From positions 5,534-69,533 of the forward strand of contig CBFIBG010000021.1 in assembly GCA_965660815.1 (NCBI GenBank): a DNA stretch of 64,000 nt. Reading direction: 5' to 3'. Position numbers and translations under genes: made by a program. The notes under the pieces were generated by a model, which was given only the letters and a program-made list of their open reading frames with translations, made no database searches and was not told the origin of the DNA. The DNA comes from Glaciecola sp965660815 (GTDB taxonomy: Bacteria > Pseudomonadota > Gammaproteobacteria > Enterobacterales > Alteromonadaceae). Positions 44,593-54,500 of the stretch are shown here, one piece after another (the first letter of the stretch is position 1; the number at the start of each line of letters is the position of its first letter).

Positions 44593-45495
44593 ATGAATAT
44601 ACCTATTAATCAAGTGAACGCCTTTTGCACGGTCGCGCGCACTGGCAGTTTTGCCCAGGCAGCTTTGCAACTGCACCTATCGCAACCAGCGTTGAGCATT
44701 GCTATACGCAATTTGGAACAATCCCTTGGCGGTAAGCTTCTAGATAGAACCACGAGAAACGTGGCTTTGACGCCAGAAGGGAAAGCATTTTTTCCCGTTG
44801 CAAAAAGGTTACTGTCAGATTGGGAACAGTCACTGACCGATGTTAAAAATCATTTTACATTGGCTCGAGGCAAACTAGAAATTGCGGCAATGCCTACCTA
44901 TGCCACCAATTTGTTACCACATATTCTTTCCAATTTTCACTCTCAATACCCACATATCAATGTTACTGTGCACGATGTCATTGCAGAGTCTGTTATTGAA
45001 CTGGTAAGAGAGTCCAGATGTGAACTCGGTATTACCTTTTTGCCAGCCGACGCCCCAGATCTGATATTCACCCCTCTTTACGAGGACATATTCGTCGCCA
45101 TCTTGCCAAAGAATCATGATTTACTAAAATATGATGTTGTTACTTGGAAGCAGCTATTAAAGTTTCCCCAAGTGAGTTTACAAAAGCCTGCAGGCACAAG
45201 AGCCTTGATTGACCAGGCACTGAAAAAGGAGTCGTTAGAGTTACTGCCTGTATTTGAATCACATCAACTCGTAAGCATTGGGAAAATGGTGTCTCAAGGA
45301 CTCGGGCTTAGTGTGGTACCAAGCACTAGCAAGGCTCAAATGCTTGAGATGGACCTAGAAGTGAGAGCGATTAAACATCCGAAAATTACACACAAGGTGG
45401 GTTTGATTGAAAAACGTCAACAAACTGTCTCCGCCGCATCTCAAGCAATAAAAGAATTAATTGTATTCAGCAAAGAAAATACCGTGGCAAATTAA
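44593..45495 (+). CDS. LysR-type transcriptional regulator
   Basis: LysR-family regulator of 300 residues. The N-terminal winged helix-turn-helix (about 5-63) shows the usual FCTVARTGSFAQAALQLHLSQPALSIAIRNLEQSLGGKLL pattern, and the C-terminal effector-binding domain begins at about 90 with RGKLEIAAMP. It is divergent from scoAB, the usual arrangement for a LysR regulator and its target. Control of scoAB is thus inferred, not shown; the downstream GNAT/oxidoreductase genes on the same strand are another possible target. Effector unknown. Confidence 0.9.
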   Translation: MNIPINQVNAFCTVARTGSFAQAALQLHLSQPALSIAIRNLEQSLGGKLLDRTTRNVALTPEGKAFFPVAKRLLSDWEQSLTDVKNHFTLARGKLEIAAMPTYATNLLPHILSNFHSQYPHINVTVHDVIAESVIELVRESRCELGITFLPADAPDLIFTPLYEDIFVAILPKNHDLLKYDVVTWKQLLKFPQVSLQKPAGTRALIDQALKKESLELLPVFESHQLVSIGKMVSQGLGLSVVPSTSKAQMLEMDLEVRAIKHPKITHKVGLIEKRQQTVSAASQAIKELIVFSKENTVAN

Positions 45496-45669
45496 TTTGT
45501 CATTGCTCAATGTCTTTGATGAATTTACTTTCTCATCATCGCAATACGCAAGTCTGAAAATTGTGCAAGAAATATTTTATATTTGCCTGCATCGCTAGGG
45601 ATTTTTATATGGCACTTTGATCGTTATTATTATAGGTTTTATGAACAAATTAAACCACTGAGAGTTTTT

Positions 45670-46239
45670 ATGCCTTTATCGTATGAGTTGCTAAAGCCTA
45701 AACATTTTAAACAAGTGATTGAATTAGGTAATTGGGTGCATGGTGATAACTACATGGATCAAGAGACTTTGCATGATATTTACGAAAAAAGCTGGGATAA
45801 CAGTATTAATGCAAGTTGGGTTGCATTAGATGACCAACAGTCTCTATTAGGCTTTAGACTTACCCTTGCCGCCAAAAATTGGGAAATAGATAAATGGTGT
45901 ACACCCTCTTTATGGGGCGTAGACCCATCACATATTTGCTATTTCAAATGCAATACTGTTTCTCCAGAGGCAAGAGGGAAAGGTATTGGCTCTGCTTTAT
46001 TACAAAAGTCTATAATGACGGCCAAAAAACAAGGCGCTGCAGGCGGACTTGCGCATATTTGGTTAGCTAGCCCAAATAATTCTGCGTTCAAGTATTTCAG
46101 CCGTAATGGTGGGGAGCTTGTGAAAGAGCATCCTAACAAATGGCAAATTCACAGCATCGAAGACGGTTATGACTGTCCAGTATGTGGCACGCTTTGCACT
46201 TGTAGCGCAGCTGAAATGCTCCTGACTTTTGATTCATAA
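45670..46239 (+). CDS. GNAT-family acetyltransferase with C-terminal Cys cluster
   Basis: Probable N-acetyltransferase of 189 residues from ATG 45670 (a longer frame from 45583 lacks support). The acetyl-CoA-binding motif A is VSPEARGKGIGSALL (Arg102-Gly-Lys-Gly-Ile-Gly). After the GNAT fold the C-terminus carries DGYDCPVCGTLCTCSAAEM, with Cys169, Cys172, Cys176 and Cys178 spaced like a small zinc-ribbon knuckle. Its stop is one base before the start of an FAD oxidoreductase gene, so they are translationally linked. The substrate is unknown; a linked amine or amino-acid substrate is an inference from the neighbour. Confidence 0.82.
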   Translation: MPLSYELLKPKHFKQVIELGNWVHGDNYMDQETLHDIYEKSWDNSINASWVALDDQQSLLGFRLTLAAKNWEIDKWCTPSLWGVDPSHICYFKCNTVSPEARGKGIGSALLQKSIMTAKKQGAAGGLAHIWLASPNNSAFKYFSRNGGELVKEHPNKWQIHSIEDGYDCPVCGTLCTCSAAEMLLTFDS

Positions 46240-46240
46240 C

Positions 46241-47575
46241 ATGTACGACCCGTTAATAGACAAGGCTGTACCCAACCATTTCCAAAAGCCTGATGGGTAT
46301 TGGGCTAAGGATTTAGCGCCCGCTATCTACCCTACTTTGGATTGCGATATAGAATGTGAAGTGGCTATTGTCGGTGGAGGGTTTACAGGCCTTTCAACCG
46401 CCTACCATTTGAAAGCCATGTACGATGTGGATTGTGTAGTACTAGAAGCTAATCAACCAGGTTGGGGAGGCAGTGGTAGGAATGGAGGTTTTGTCTTGCC
46501 GGGAAGCGGGCGGTTAAGCGCAAATACAATCCTTGCAAAATTCGGTAATAAAATAAGCACCTCTATGTTTCAAGAGTTTGAAACCTCGGTGCAGACCGTT
46601 AATAGATTTATTGAGCGAGGAATAGATTGCGACAAAATTGAAGGGGGCTATTTAAAACTCGCGCACAATTCTAAGGCTCTTAAAAATTTGCATATGCAAC
46701 CTAACCTAGCCCAGAATATCAGTCCTTTCATTGAATTATCAAAGGAAGAAGTAACCGATAAATATCTACGGGATGTCAATCAATATGGTGGGATTTACTA
46801 TCAAAATGCGTTTTCAATCAATCCGTATATGTTATCTCAAGGACTTGCACAATTAGCGCAAAAAAAAGGCGCAAAAGTCTACGGCAATAGTCCGGTCATA
46901 GATTCTGTTTATCAACAAACGGGGCACGTATTAAGTAGTCTGCATAATAAAATACGTGCAAAGACAGTTATCATTGCAACCAACGCTTACACCTCAAGGC
47001 GATTATTTCCAATATTACAAGATAAACTTTTTCCAGTGATCTCTAGCATTATTGTGACCGAGCCTTTGACTGCACATCAATTACAAACTCTGGGGATGAA
47101 GCGAGGTTTAATGGTCATGGACACAAGAGCTTTAAAATATTATTACCGGCTTTTACCCGATAATAGACTTTTGTTTGGTGGCAGAGGAGCGATTGATGGC
47201 AAGAATGCGAGCGATCCAAAATACGCACATCATTTGCTGAACGGATTGAAATCGACGTTTACATGTCTTCATGACATTAAAATAAGTGAATTTCACAGTG
47301 GCTGGGTCGCCATCTCGTTAGATAATTATCCTAGAATCTTTCACAATATATCTTCGAATACATTGTACAGCGCAGGATATTGTGGAGCTGGTTTAGCCTT
47401 CTCAATACAAGCGGGGTTAAGACTTGCTCAACTTTATAAAGAGCCAGATGCATTACCTAATTTGCCTTTTTACCACTCGCCTCTAAAAAGATTTCCATTA
47501 GCAAGTTTTAGACGATTAGCATTAAAAACGTTTTACGCGTATGAAGGTATCAAGCATAAGTTTAATTCTGGATGA
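46241..47575 (+). CDS. FAD-dependent amine/amino-acid oxidoreductase (DAO family)
   Basis: Flavoprotein of the D-amino-acid-oxidase fold, 444 residues from ATG 46241, which sits one base after the GNAT stop. The dinucleotide motif is VAIVGGGFTGLSTAYHL (about 41-57), followed by VVLEANQPGWGGSGRNGGFVLPG, a combination seen in gamma-glutamylputrescine-oxidase-like (PuuB/OrdL) enzymes. A C-terminal GYCGAGLAFSIQAGLRLAQL completes the FAD site. Likely oxidises an amine or N-substituted amino acid with release of an aldehyde or keto acid and ammonia or H2O2; the exact substrate cannot be read. A rhodanese gene follows after 48 bases. Confidence 0.87.
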   Translation: MYDPLIDKAVPNHFQKPDGYWAKDLAPAIYPTLDCDIECEVAIVGGGFTGLSTAYHLKAMYDVDCVVLEANQPGWGGSGRNGGFVLPGSGRLSANTILAKFGNKISTSMFQEFETSVQTVNRFIERGIDCDKIEGGYLKLAHNSKALKNLHMQPNLAQNISPFIELSKEEVTDKYLRDVNQYGGIYYQNAFSINPYMLSQGLAQLAQKKGAKVYGNSPVIDSVYQQTGHVLSSLHNKIRAKTVIIATNAYTSRRLFPILQDKLFPVISSIIVTEPLTAHQLQTLGMKRGLMVMDTRALKYYYRLLPDNRLLFGGRGAIDGKNASDPKYAHHLLNGLKSTFTCLHDIKISEFHSGWVAISLDNYPRIFHNISSNTLYSAGYCGAGLAFSIQAGLRLAQLYKEPDALPNLPFYHSPLKRFPLASFRRLALKTFYAYEGIKHKFNSG

Positions 47576-47623
47576 CATTGCCTTGTGATGTTACAGTTTT
47601 AATTATTTACCAGTGCTTTAATA

Positions 47624-48142
47624 ATGACTGTACAAGAAATAACCCCGCAGCAAGCAGTAGCAATCTTTCAAAAAGAAAACGCATTATTTATTGATGTCAG
47701 GGAGCCATTGGAGCATTACAACCAATATATCCCCGGCTCTAGCTTGCATCCCCTCGGTAGCCTATCAGCGCAAAAATTACCTGAATCAGACCACTACCTT
47801 GTTTATTGCCAAAAAGGCGTCAGAGGTAAAAAAGCCTGTAAAAAGCTACTGCTCGAAAAACCCGACATAACCCTATATAACGTGCAAGGTGGCATTGAAG
47901 CTTGGCAAAAAGCAGGGCTGATCACTCAAGCTTCAGGTCAAGAAGTATTTCCTATCAAACGGCAAGTGCAATTATTGCTTGGTTTTTTAATTTTATTTTT
48001 CAGCCTTTTGGCTCTGCTGGTATCGAACGTATTTTCATACCTAACATTATTGATAGGCGTCTTTTTGATAATAGCCGGTGCTACCAACACAAATGTTTTG
48101 ACACTAATACTTGCGAAAATGCCATGGAATAAAAGCGGTTAA
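47624..48142 (+). CDS. Rhodanese domain fused to two-helix DUF2892-like membrane tail
   Basis: A 172-residue protein with an N-terminal rhodanese domain (about 3-105). The FIDVREPLEHYNQYIPGS block and active-site loop YCQKGVRG (Cys62) indicate sulfurtransferase capability. The C-terminal part, about 113-165, is two hydrophobic helices with a short turn, matching the DUF2892 pattern, which would hold the rhodanese on the inner face of the inner membrane. It follows the oxidoreductase gene by 48 bases on the same strand and may be co-transcribed. The role in sulfur transfer is by family only. Confidence 0.88.
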   Translation: MTVQEITPQQAVAIFQKENALFIDVREPLEHYNQYIPGSSLHPLGSLSAQKLPESDHYLVYCQKGVRGKKACKKLLLEKPDITLYNVQGGIEAWQKAGLITQASGQEVFPIKRQVQLLLGFLILFFSLLALLVSNVFSYLTLLIGVFLIIAGATNTNVLTLILAKMPWNKSG

Positions 48143-48277
48143 ATAATACGTTCACTTAACTGACCTGTTTCAATAATAACACTTCAGATCATTTTCGCTG
48201 TTCGGATGTTATAATAGGGGTGGAACCAAGGACAAAATTCTAATTATAATTGGCTAATAACTCTTAAGGAGACGTAC

Positions 48278-49483
48278 ATGCCTCAAATACGCCTTATTGT
48301 TTTCTCATTTGTCGGCGCTTTTACAATATTAGGTTGCCAAAGTCTTCCCAAAGAAACCGCAAAACAAGCTGCCAATCGTATCGTACAAGAAAACATGATT
48401 GTTGATGGTCACATTGACGTACCCTATCGAGTAGAGAAAAAATGGGTGGATGTAACAAAGGCTACAACGGGAGGAGACTTTGACTATCCAAGAGCGATTC
48501 AAGGCGGTTTAGACGCGCCCTTCATGTCTATCTATGTACCTGCAAGTTTAGATAACTCTGATGCCTCAACTAAACTTGCACATCGTTTGATTGATTCTGT
48601 CGAAGCCATTGTGGGCAGAGCGCCAGACAAATTTGCGCTTGCTTATTCGGTCGCTGACGTTAAAAACAATTTTGCTAAAGGACTTATTTCACTTCCGATG
48701 GGCATGGAGAATGGCTCGCCAGTGCAAGGCTCTTTAGAAACTCTTGAAACGTTTTACGATAGAGGTATACGCTACATTACGCTTGCGCACTCTCAATCAA
48801 ATCATATAAGTGATTCGTCTTATGATTTAAGAAGGCAATGGAAAGGCTTAAGTCCATTTGGTGTTAAAATGGTGCAACGCATGAACGAACTGGGCATTAT
48901 TGTTGACATCTCCCATGTTTCTGATGACGCATTTTATCAAACTTTAGAAGTGTCAAAAGCGCCTGTGATAGCCTCACATTCATCTTTACGTCGTTTTACT
49001 CCTGGATTTGAACGTAACATGACAGATGATATGGTCATCAAATTAGCAGAAAATGGCGGCGTAATTATGATTAATTTTGGTTCAGGTTTCATAAGCCCTG
49101 CCGCTCGCTATTGGAGAGACAACAGAGGCAAAGAGCGCCAAAAATTAATTGATAGTTACGGCGCCGATTCAGAACAAGTCGCTTTATTTAATGCCCGTTA
49201 TGCAGAGGAAAACCCATATCCGTTTGCCACGCTTGAAGACGTATTAGATCACATTGATTATGTTCGTGACCTTGTCGGCATTGATTACATCGGCATAGGC
49301 TCTGATTATGATGGTGTAGGTGATTCACTTCCCATTAATTTGAAAGATGTTGCCAGTTTCCCCAATCTCGTACAAGGGCTTATTGAGAGAGGATATTCAG
49401 AGTCCGACATTAAAAAAATATTAAATGAAAATGTTTTAAGAGTGTGGCAAGAGGTTGAGAACGTAGCAAATAAGATGCCTTAA
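48278..49483 (+). CDS. Membrane dipeptidase (M19, renal dipeptidase type), lipoprotein
   Basis: Zinc dipeptidase of family M19, 401 residues. The lipobox TILGC (Cys20) indicates a lipid-anchored periplasmic protein. Zinc-site motifs are VDGHIDVPYR (H-X-D), MGMENGSPV with the bridging Glu, ITLAHSQSN and IVDISHVSDDAF plus ASHSSLRR. It has a GIGSDYDGVGD segment typical of the family C-terminus. M19 members cleave diverse dipeptides, sometimes D-amino-acid-containing ones. ATG 48278 has AAGGAG just upstream. Convergent with recD. Confidence 0.92.
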   Translation: MPQIRLIVFSFVGAFTILGCQSLPKETAKQAANRIVQENMIVDGHIDVPYRVEKKWVDVTKATTGGDFDYPRAIQGGLDAPFMSIYVPASLDNSDASTKLAHRLIDSVEAIVGRAPDKFALAYSVADVKNNFAKGLISLPMGMENGSPVQGSLETLETFYDRGIRYITLAHSQSNHISDSSYDLRRQWKGLSPFGVKMVQRMNELGIIVDISHVSDDAFYQTLEVSKAPVIASHSSLRRFTPGFERNMTDDMVIKLAENGGVIMINFGSGFISPAARYWRDNRGKERQKLIDSYGADSEQVALFNARYAEENPYPFATLEDVLDHIDYVRDLVGIDYIGIGSDYDGVGDSLPINLKDVASFPNLVQGLIERGYSESDIKKILNENVLRVWQEVENVANKMP

Positions 49484-49595
49484 ACAATAATTAACCGACT
49501 CTCAGTTTGAATTAACCGGTCTAAGAGTGACTAGCAAGAGACCATGTCGGTATAAGTACCAAACGACTTTGTCGCAGTCTAATGCTTAAAGACAT

Positions 49596-51590
49596 TTAAT
49601 TGGTTAATAACCCTAGTACGGTATTTCTTTTATTGGTCAGTTCGATACTCGCTCGAAGCGTTTGTTCACGAGCGAGTATTTTTATATCTGCCTTGGCTCG
49701 GGTAATGCCGGTGTATAGTAGCTCTCGAGTGCATCCCTGAGTCAGGTCATAAGGCAAAACCAACAATACTCTATCAAATTCGCTCCCTTGCGTTTTATGG
49801 ATTGTTAATGCAAAAGCGGTCTCAATTTTAGGTAATCTGTTCACGCTTAATTTGAGTTGACTTGATTGAACGTCTTTTTTGTCCAGATTATCACGCTCAA
49901 TATGCGCGATTAATTGGCTTTCATCGTTATCGTCTTTCCAGATAACGCCAAAATCTCCGTTACTCAAACCTGTCGAAGGATCGTTTTCGGTGATAATTAT
50001 CGGTTGCCCATGGAAAAACTCTGCATTTGTATTTTTTCCTTGGTCGGCTAAAACTCTTTGAGCAAACCAATTATTGATAGCTTCCACTCCATGCAACCCT
50101 TTTCGTATTGGGCACAAGACTCTAAAGCTCGCAAATAAATCAAAAAGGTCGTGTACTGACACTGCATGTTTTAATACCCTCAAATATTCGTCAGCAAAAT
50201 GTTTAAGACTTTTACTTTGAAGCATTAAATAGTCATTTAACTCTATATGATCTGACAACAGTCCTTTATCAGAAACGAGTCTTACAACCTCATCCACTCG
50301 CTTTTCAATCACTCCATTTGCTATGTCGTTAATGTTTTGTATAGAGCGGTGATTGTCTGCCAAAGTTACAATATGATCGAATTGCGTATTTCCCTCTACA
50401 GTCGCATGTGTACCTGTTAACTCAGCAATAAAGCTGGACATTTCAATTGACTTTACATCTTTACTGTTCGCAACAAGATCATGCAACACATTCCCGGGCT
50501 CCACAGATGGCAATTGTTGTGCATCTCCAACTAAAATGAGTCTACAGTCTGACTTACACGCATTTAATACCTTTGCAAATAGAGCGCTATCTACCATCGA
50601 AAACTCGTCTATCACCAACAGATCACATGGCATAGGATTGGACTGATTTCTACGAACCGCCGCACTGCCTTTTTCCGTGCCAATTAAACTATGAATTGTA
50701 TGGGCCTTGTTTGGTAATTTGCTGCAAATGTTCGCTAACTGTTCACTTAGCCCTACTCTTTCTAACGTTTGTTTCAAACTCTCACTTAGTCGATGCGCGG
50801 CTTTTCCTGTGGGTGCAGCCAATGAAATCTGCATAGCAGGATGCATAAATTTTAGCATGATTAATATTCTAGCCACTGTGTAAGTTTTGCCAGTGCCCGG
50901 CCCACCATTTAAAATCAGAAATTGCTGCGCCATAGCACAGGCAACGGCTTGTGCTTGTTTGCTCTTTCTAACCGGCTTATCGAACAATTGACGAAACACA
51001 TCCCTATGCTTTGCTTCTATTTTGAACATGAGTGTGTTTGTGATGGTGTGTACTTTCTCGAAAATAAATCGCTCATAATCAAAGTAACGTTTTATAACCA
51101 AAAAATGTTCGTGTAAAACATATGGAGGTGAAATATTTTGAGTATTAAACCAAGCTTTTAACAACGAAGTAATAATGTCGACGTCAGGTAGCACAACTCC
51201 TGTCTCTTCTGTAGTATTAGCACCGTTCTCTAATACGTCGTGTGTAATGTCTTGCAATGAGTCTTGTGCGTTGTCTGGTATTGTTTTGAGCGTTTCGTTT
51301 AATTGTTCAAATTCGGTTAACATATGCTCTGGATCATGCAGAGGTTCAACGTCTGAAAAAATACGCTTACCAGCGATGTGATGTAAATTTAAGCCGGTAT
51401 GCCCCTTTAACAGTGATCCATGCAATTTAAGCAAAATAGTAAATAAGACCCTATAAGCATCGTAACTTGATAGTCCAACGCATTCATTAGGTACGGGATA
51501 ATACTGTAGAACTTTCCCCACCAGAGCAGCGTCGTTGATATTTGCGCCGGATAAGTCTTGGAAAACGGAACGCCAATATACTTGCTTCAT
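49596..51590 (-). CDS. recD: Exonuclease V subunit RecD
   Basis: Fast 5'-3' helicase subunit of RecBCD, 664 residues (E. coli 608). Walker A is NGGPGTGKTYTVARI (Lys235), and Walker B is LLVIDEFSMVD. Superfamily 1B motifs follow (VGDAQQLPSVEPG, LADNHRS, LTIHKTQGSEFDRVLLVLP, LYTGITRAK). The start ATG overlaps the recB stop by four bases (ATGA), so translation is coupled. The order recC-recB-recD on one strand matches many gammaproteobacteria. It is the last gene of the operon, convergent with the dipeptidase gene across 112 bases. Confidence 0.96.
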   Translation of the reverse strand: MKQVYWRSVFQDLSGANINDAALVGKVLQYYPVPNECVGLSSYDAYRVLFTILLKLHGSLLKGHTGLNLHHIAGKRIFSDVEPLHDPEHMLTEFEQLNETLKTIPDNAQDSLQDITHDVLENGANTTEETGVVLPDVDIITSLLKAWFNTQNISPPYVLHEHFLVIKRYFDYERFIFEKVHTITNTLMFKIEAKHRDVFRQLFDKPVRKSKQAQAVACAMAQQFLILNGGPGTGKTYTVARILIMLKFMHPAMQISLAAPTGKAAHRLSESLKQTLERVGLSEQLANICSKLPNKAHTIHSLIGTEKGSAAVRRNQSNPMPCDLLVIDEFSMVDSALFAKVLNACKSDCRLILVGDAQQLPSVEPGNVLHDLVANSKDVKSIEMSSFIAELTGTHATVEGNTQFDHIVTLADNHRSIQNINDIANGVIEKRVDEVVRLVSDKGLLSDHIELNDYLMLQSKSLKHFADEYLRVLKHAVSVHDLFDLFASFRVLCPIRKGLHGVEAINNWFAQRVLADQGKNTNAEFFHGQPIIITENDPSTGLSNGDFGVIWKDDNDESQLIAHIERDNLDKKDVQSSQLKLSVNRLPKIETAFALTIHKTQGSEFDRVLLVLPYDLTQGCTRELLYTGITRAKADIKILAREQTLRASIELTNKRNTVLGLLTN

Positions 51591-54500
51591 ATTTCTGCCT
51601 CGTGCAGCCTTATACCCAATATTTCATCGAGTAAGTCCCATGTCGCATCACTGATACTTGTCGAAAAAATCCCGCTGCCTGGAGGGAATGAATCAGACAT
51701 ACCTCTTAGGAAAAAATAATAAACACCACCAAAATGGGTCTCTCGGTTATAGTCCGGCACTCTTTGAGCAAGGTAGCGATCAAGTGCCCAAGAATAAATC
51801 AGGTATTGCAAGTCGTACAAATGACTTTGTATTGCTGTTTTCAAAGATGAGCCAAGGTAATCACTCGGCTTATTGCCCAGATAATTCGATTTGTAGTCTG
51901 CAACGTAATACTTACCATCAAATTCAAATAGTAAATCAATGAAACCATGCATCATGCCCGTTAGCGAGCCGATGGCTAGTTCTGAGACTAAATCGTTTAC
52001 TTGGTCAAGGGATACCAGGTCATTCGTAGTTTGTTGCACAAACCCTTGTGATTGACGATGAGTATTTATTAATTTGTTCAACTGATGAGAATGACAGTCT
52101 CTTATAGGAAAATAAAACTCAGGCTCCTTAAGTACACGAGACTGATTTAATGTTGAAAGTTGGAACACAGTGGGTTGGTGCATGTTTGGTATGGGAGTCG
52201 ATAAAACATCGTTTAACCATATTTCAAGCTCCTTTAAGTCGCATTCGCGTTCAGAATGCTCATAAAAACGAATATGAGGATTGTCATGTTCGATTTTAAA
52301 TGACTGAGTAAATTCATGATCTTCTAATAGATTGTGAAGTAAAGTACCTGTGTCTGCGCTTTTTTCCATGGTAAACCTATATTCACTGAGCATGGAGACT
52401 GATGCATCTTGTTCTGGCAGAGTGACATCTTCATCTCGCTCCTTTTTGGTCATGTCAACAAATCGAGGTTTTTCATTATGCGTATTTTGTTTCGCAATAT
52501 AAGAGAAAGACGCCAGTTGCCAACGCTGGGAACTGTTGCCATTAAAGACACTGGTTTGAACGCCTACTGACTGATAAATGGTTTGATTAGCACTAACCTG
52601 TATGTCGTTATTAAATGGGTTGATTGAAAACAGTTCAGGCTCTTTATTTGCCATTGACTCGATAGTTTCAGGCGGTAATTCTTGGTCTATCGCCTGACTT
52701 TCAATGACTCGTGCTAAAGGCGTCTTAGCCAAGCTAGTTGGTTTTCCCACTCCCAAGTAACATTTGTATATTGCTCTTGTTATACCCACATAGAGAAGCC
52801 GCATTTCTTCTTCGGTGCTTTGTTGCTCTGCTAGCGCCTCAATGTCAGCTGTCGCTCCAACGCTGATTACATTGGATTTTCTATTTTTATCATAATATTT
52901 ATATAATTGCTGAGTTCGCGATGGTTTTGCAAAACCTGCATACGGAATAAATACAATGGGGTATTCCAACCCTTTTGAACCATGCAATGTGACTAATTTA
53001 ACCAACGCATCATCTGATTCAAGGCGTTGTTCATTTTCCGTCTCTTGCTGATTTTCCGTATCTACGCCAGTATTTGGCAACTGTTTTTTGAGCCATGTCA
53101 GTAACTGGTAAGCATGTTCACTCACTTTGCTTTGTTCATTCAATAACTCAGCTATATGATTATAATTGGTGAGAATGCGCTCTTTGCTAGCATTCGATCT
53201 AGTTGTATTAAATTGCGATTTTAACAGTTGCGTCAGCATGACCAACACGCCGTCTTTTAGCCAGGTTTGCTTTAAAGTAGCGAACTGCTGTTTGAATTGA
53301 TCAAACATGGCAATATCTGATTGCATCCTTAATAAATCATGAACATTTAACCCAAATAACTCGCTACTTAGCGCACGCATAAACTTTCTATTGTCGTTTG
53401 AATGCAAAATCCCGTCTAACGCATAAAACGTTGAATTGGCTTCTTCACTTTGGAACACATTAGATTTTTCACTTAAAAATACGTTAGGAATGTTACATTC
53501 ATCCAACACTTGTTTGATGGTGCCAGCCTCGCTTTTGCCCGGTATTAATACTGCTATGTCTTTTGGTTGCACTGAAGAACCATTAATTGTGGCCTCATGA
53601 GTTAAGCGAATAATTTCATTGGCAACTGCGTAAGCTTGTGGCTCTTTAAACTGAGCATTACCGCGACTGGTTGGCCACGTATCCGTATTTATTTGAAAAC
53701 AGATGGAGCCGTTAACCGTATCATTAAACGGAGAAATATCGACGCCTTCACCTTTGTTAATCCAAGGATAATCTATCAACGAACCGAAAGCTGACTGCGA
53801 ATCAGCGCGATTGGAACAGCTAGCTTGGTCTTCATTTTCACTTGGCGAGGACTGGCAGGTTTCGCTTGAGGTAGTGGCGCTCTCTTGCAGTTGATTTTTT
53901 ATCTCGTCTAATGAATACTGGTTCACGCTTTTGCCAGAAAACAATACGTTATAGGCGTCTATCATCGACTCAGAAGAGCGGAAATTGGATTGCATCGACC
54001 ATATAAAATCAGCGTCTACTCGTGCATTTATGTAGGTATTGATATCGCTGCCTCTAAACGCATAAATAGCCTGTTTAGGATCGCCTATCATCAATAATAA
54101 ATTCTTCCCTTGAGACGGATAACACCTTGAAAATATACTGTATTGGAGGTTATCGGTGTCTTGAAACTCATCTATCAAAGCAAATGGAAAGGATTCTTGA
54201 ATATATTTGATCACATTGTCATTACCCGACTTTATGGCGTCCGATAACTCTATTATCGTATCGTTATGATCAATCACTTCGCGCCTTTGTTTTGCCATAG
54301 TGGCGTCAGCTTTAATGTTTTTAATGCAATCAACCATTAGTTGGAAATACTTGCCCCGTAATGTTAAGCGCACATCTTCTAACTGCTTTTTTTCTCTGCT
54401 GCCCAGTGATTTTAACTCTTTATTTAGTTGTTCAATTCCTTTAAGGATATTTTTCGTGGCAGAGTAAAGTGGCTTAACGTCGTTTGGATCGGTAAAACAG

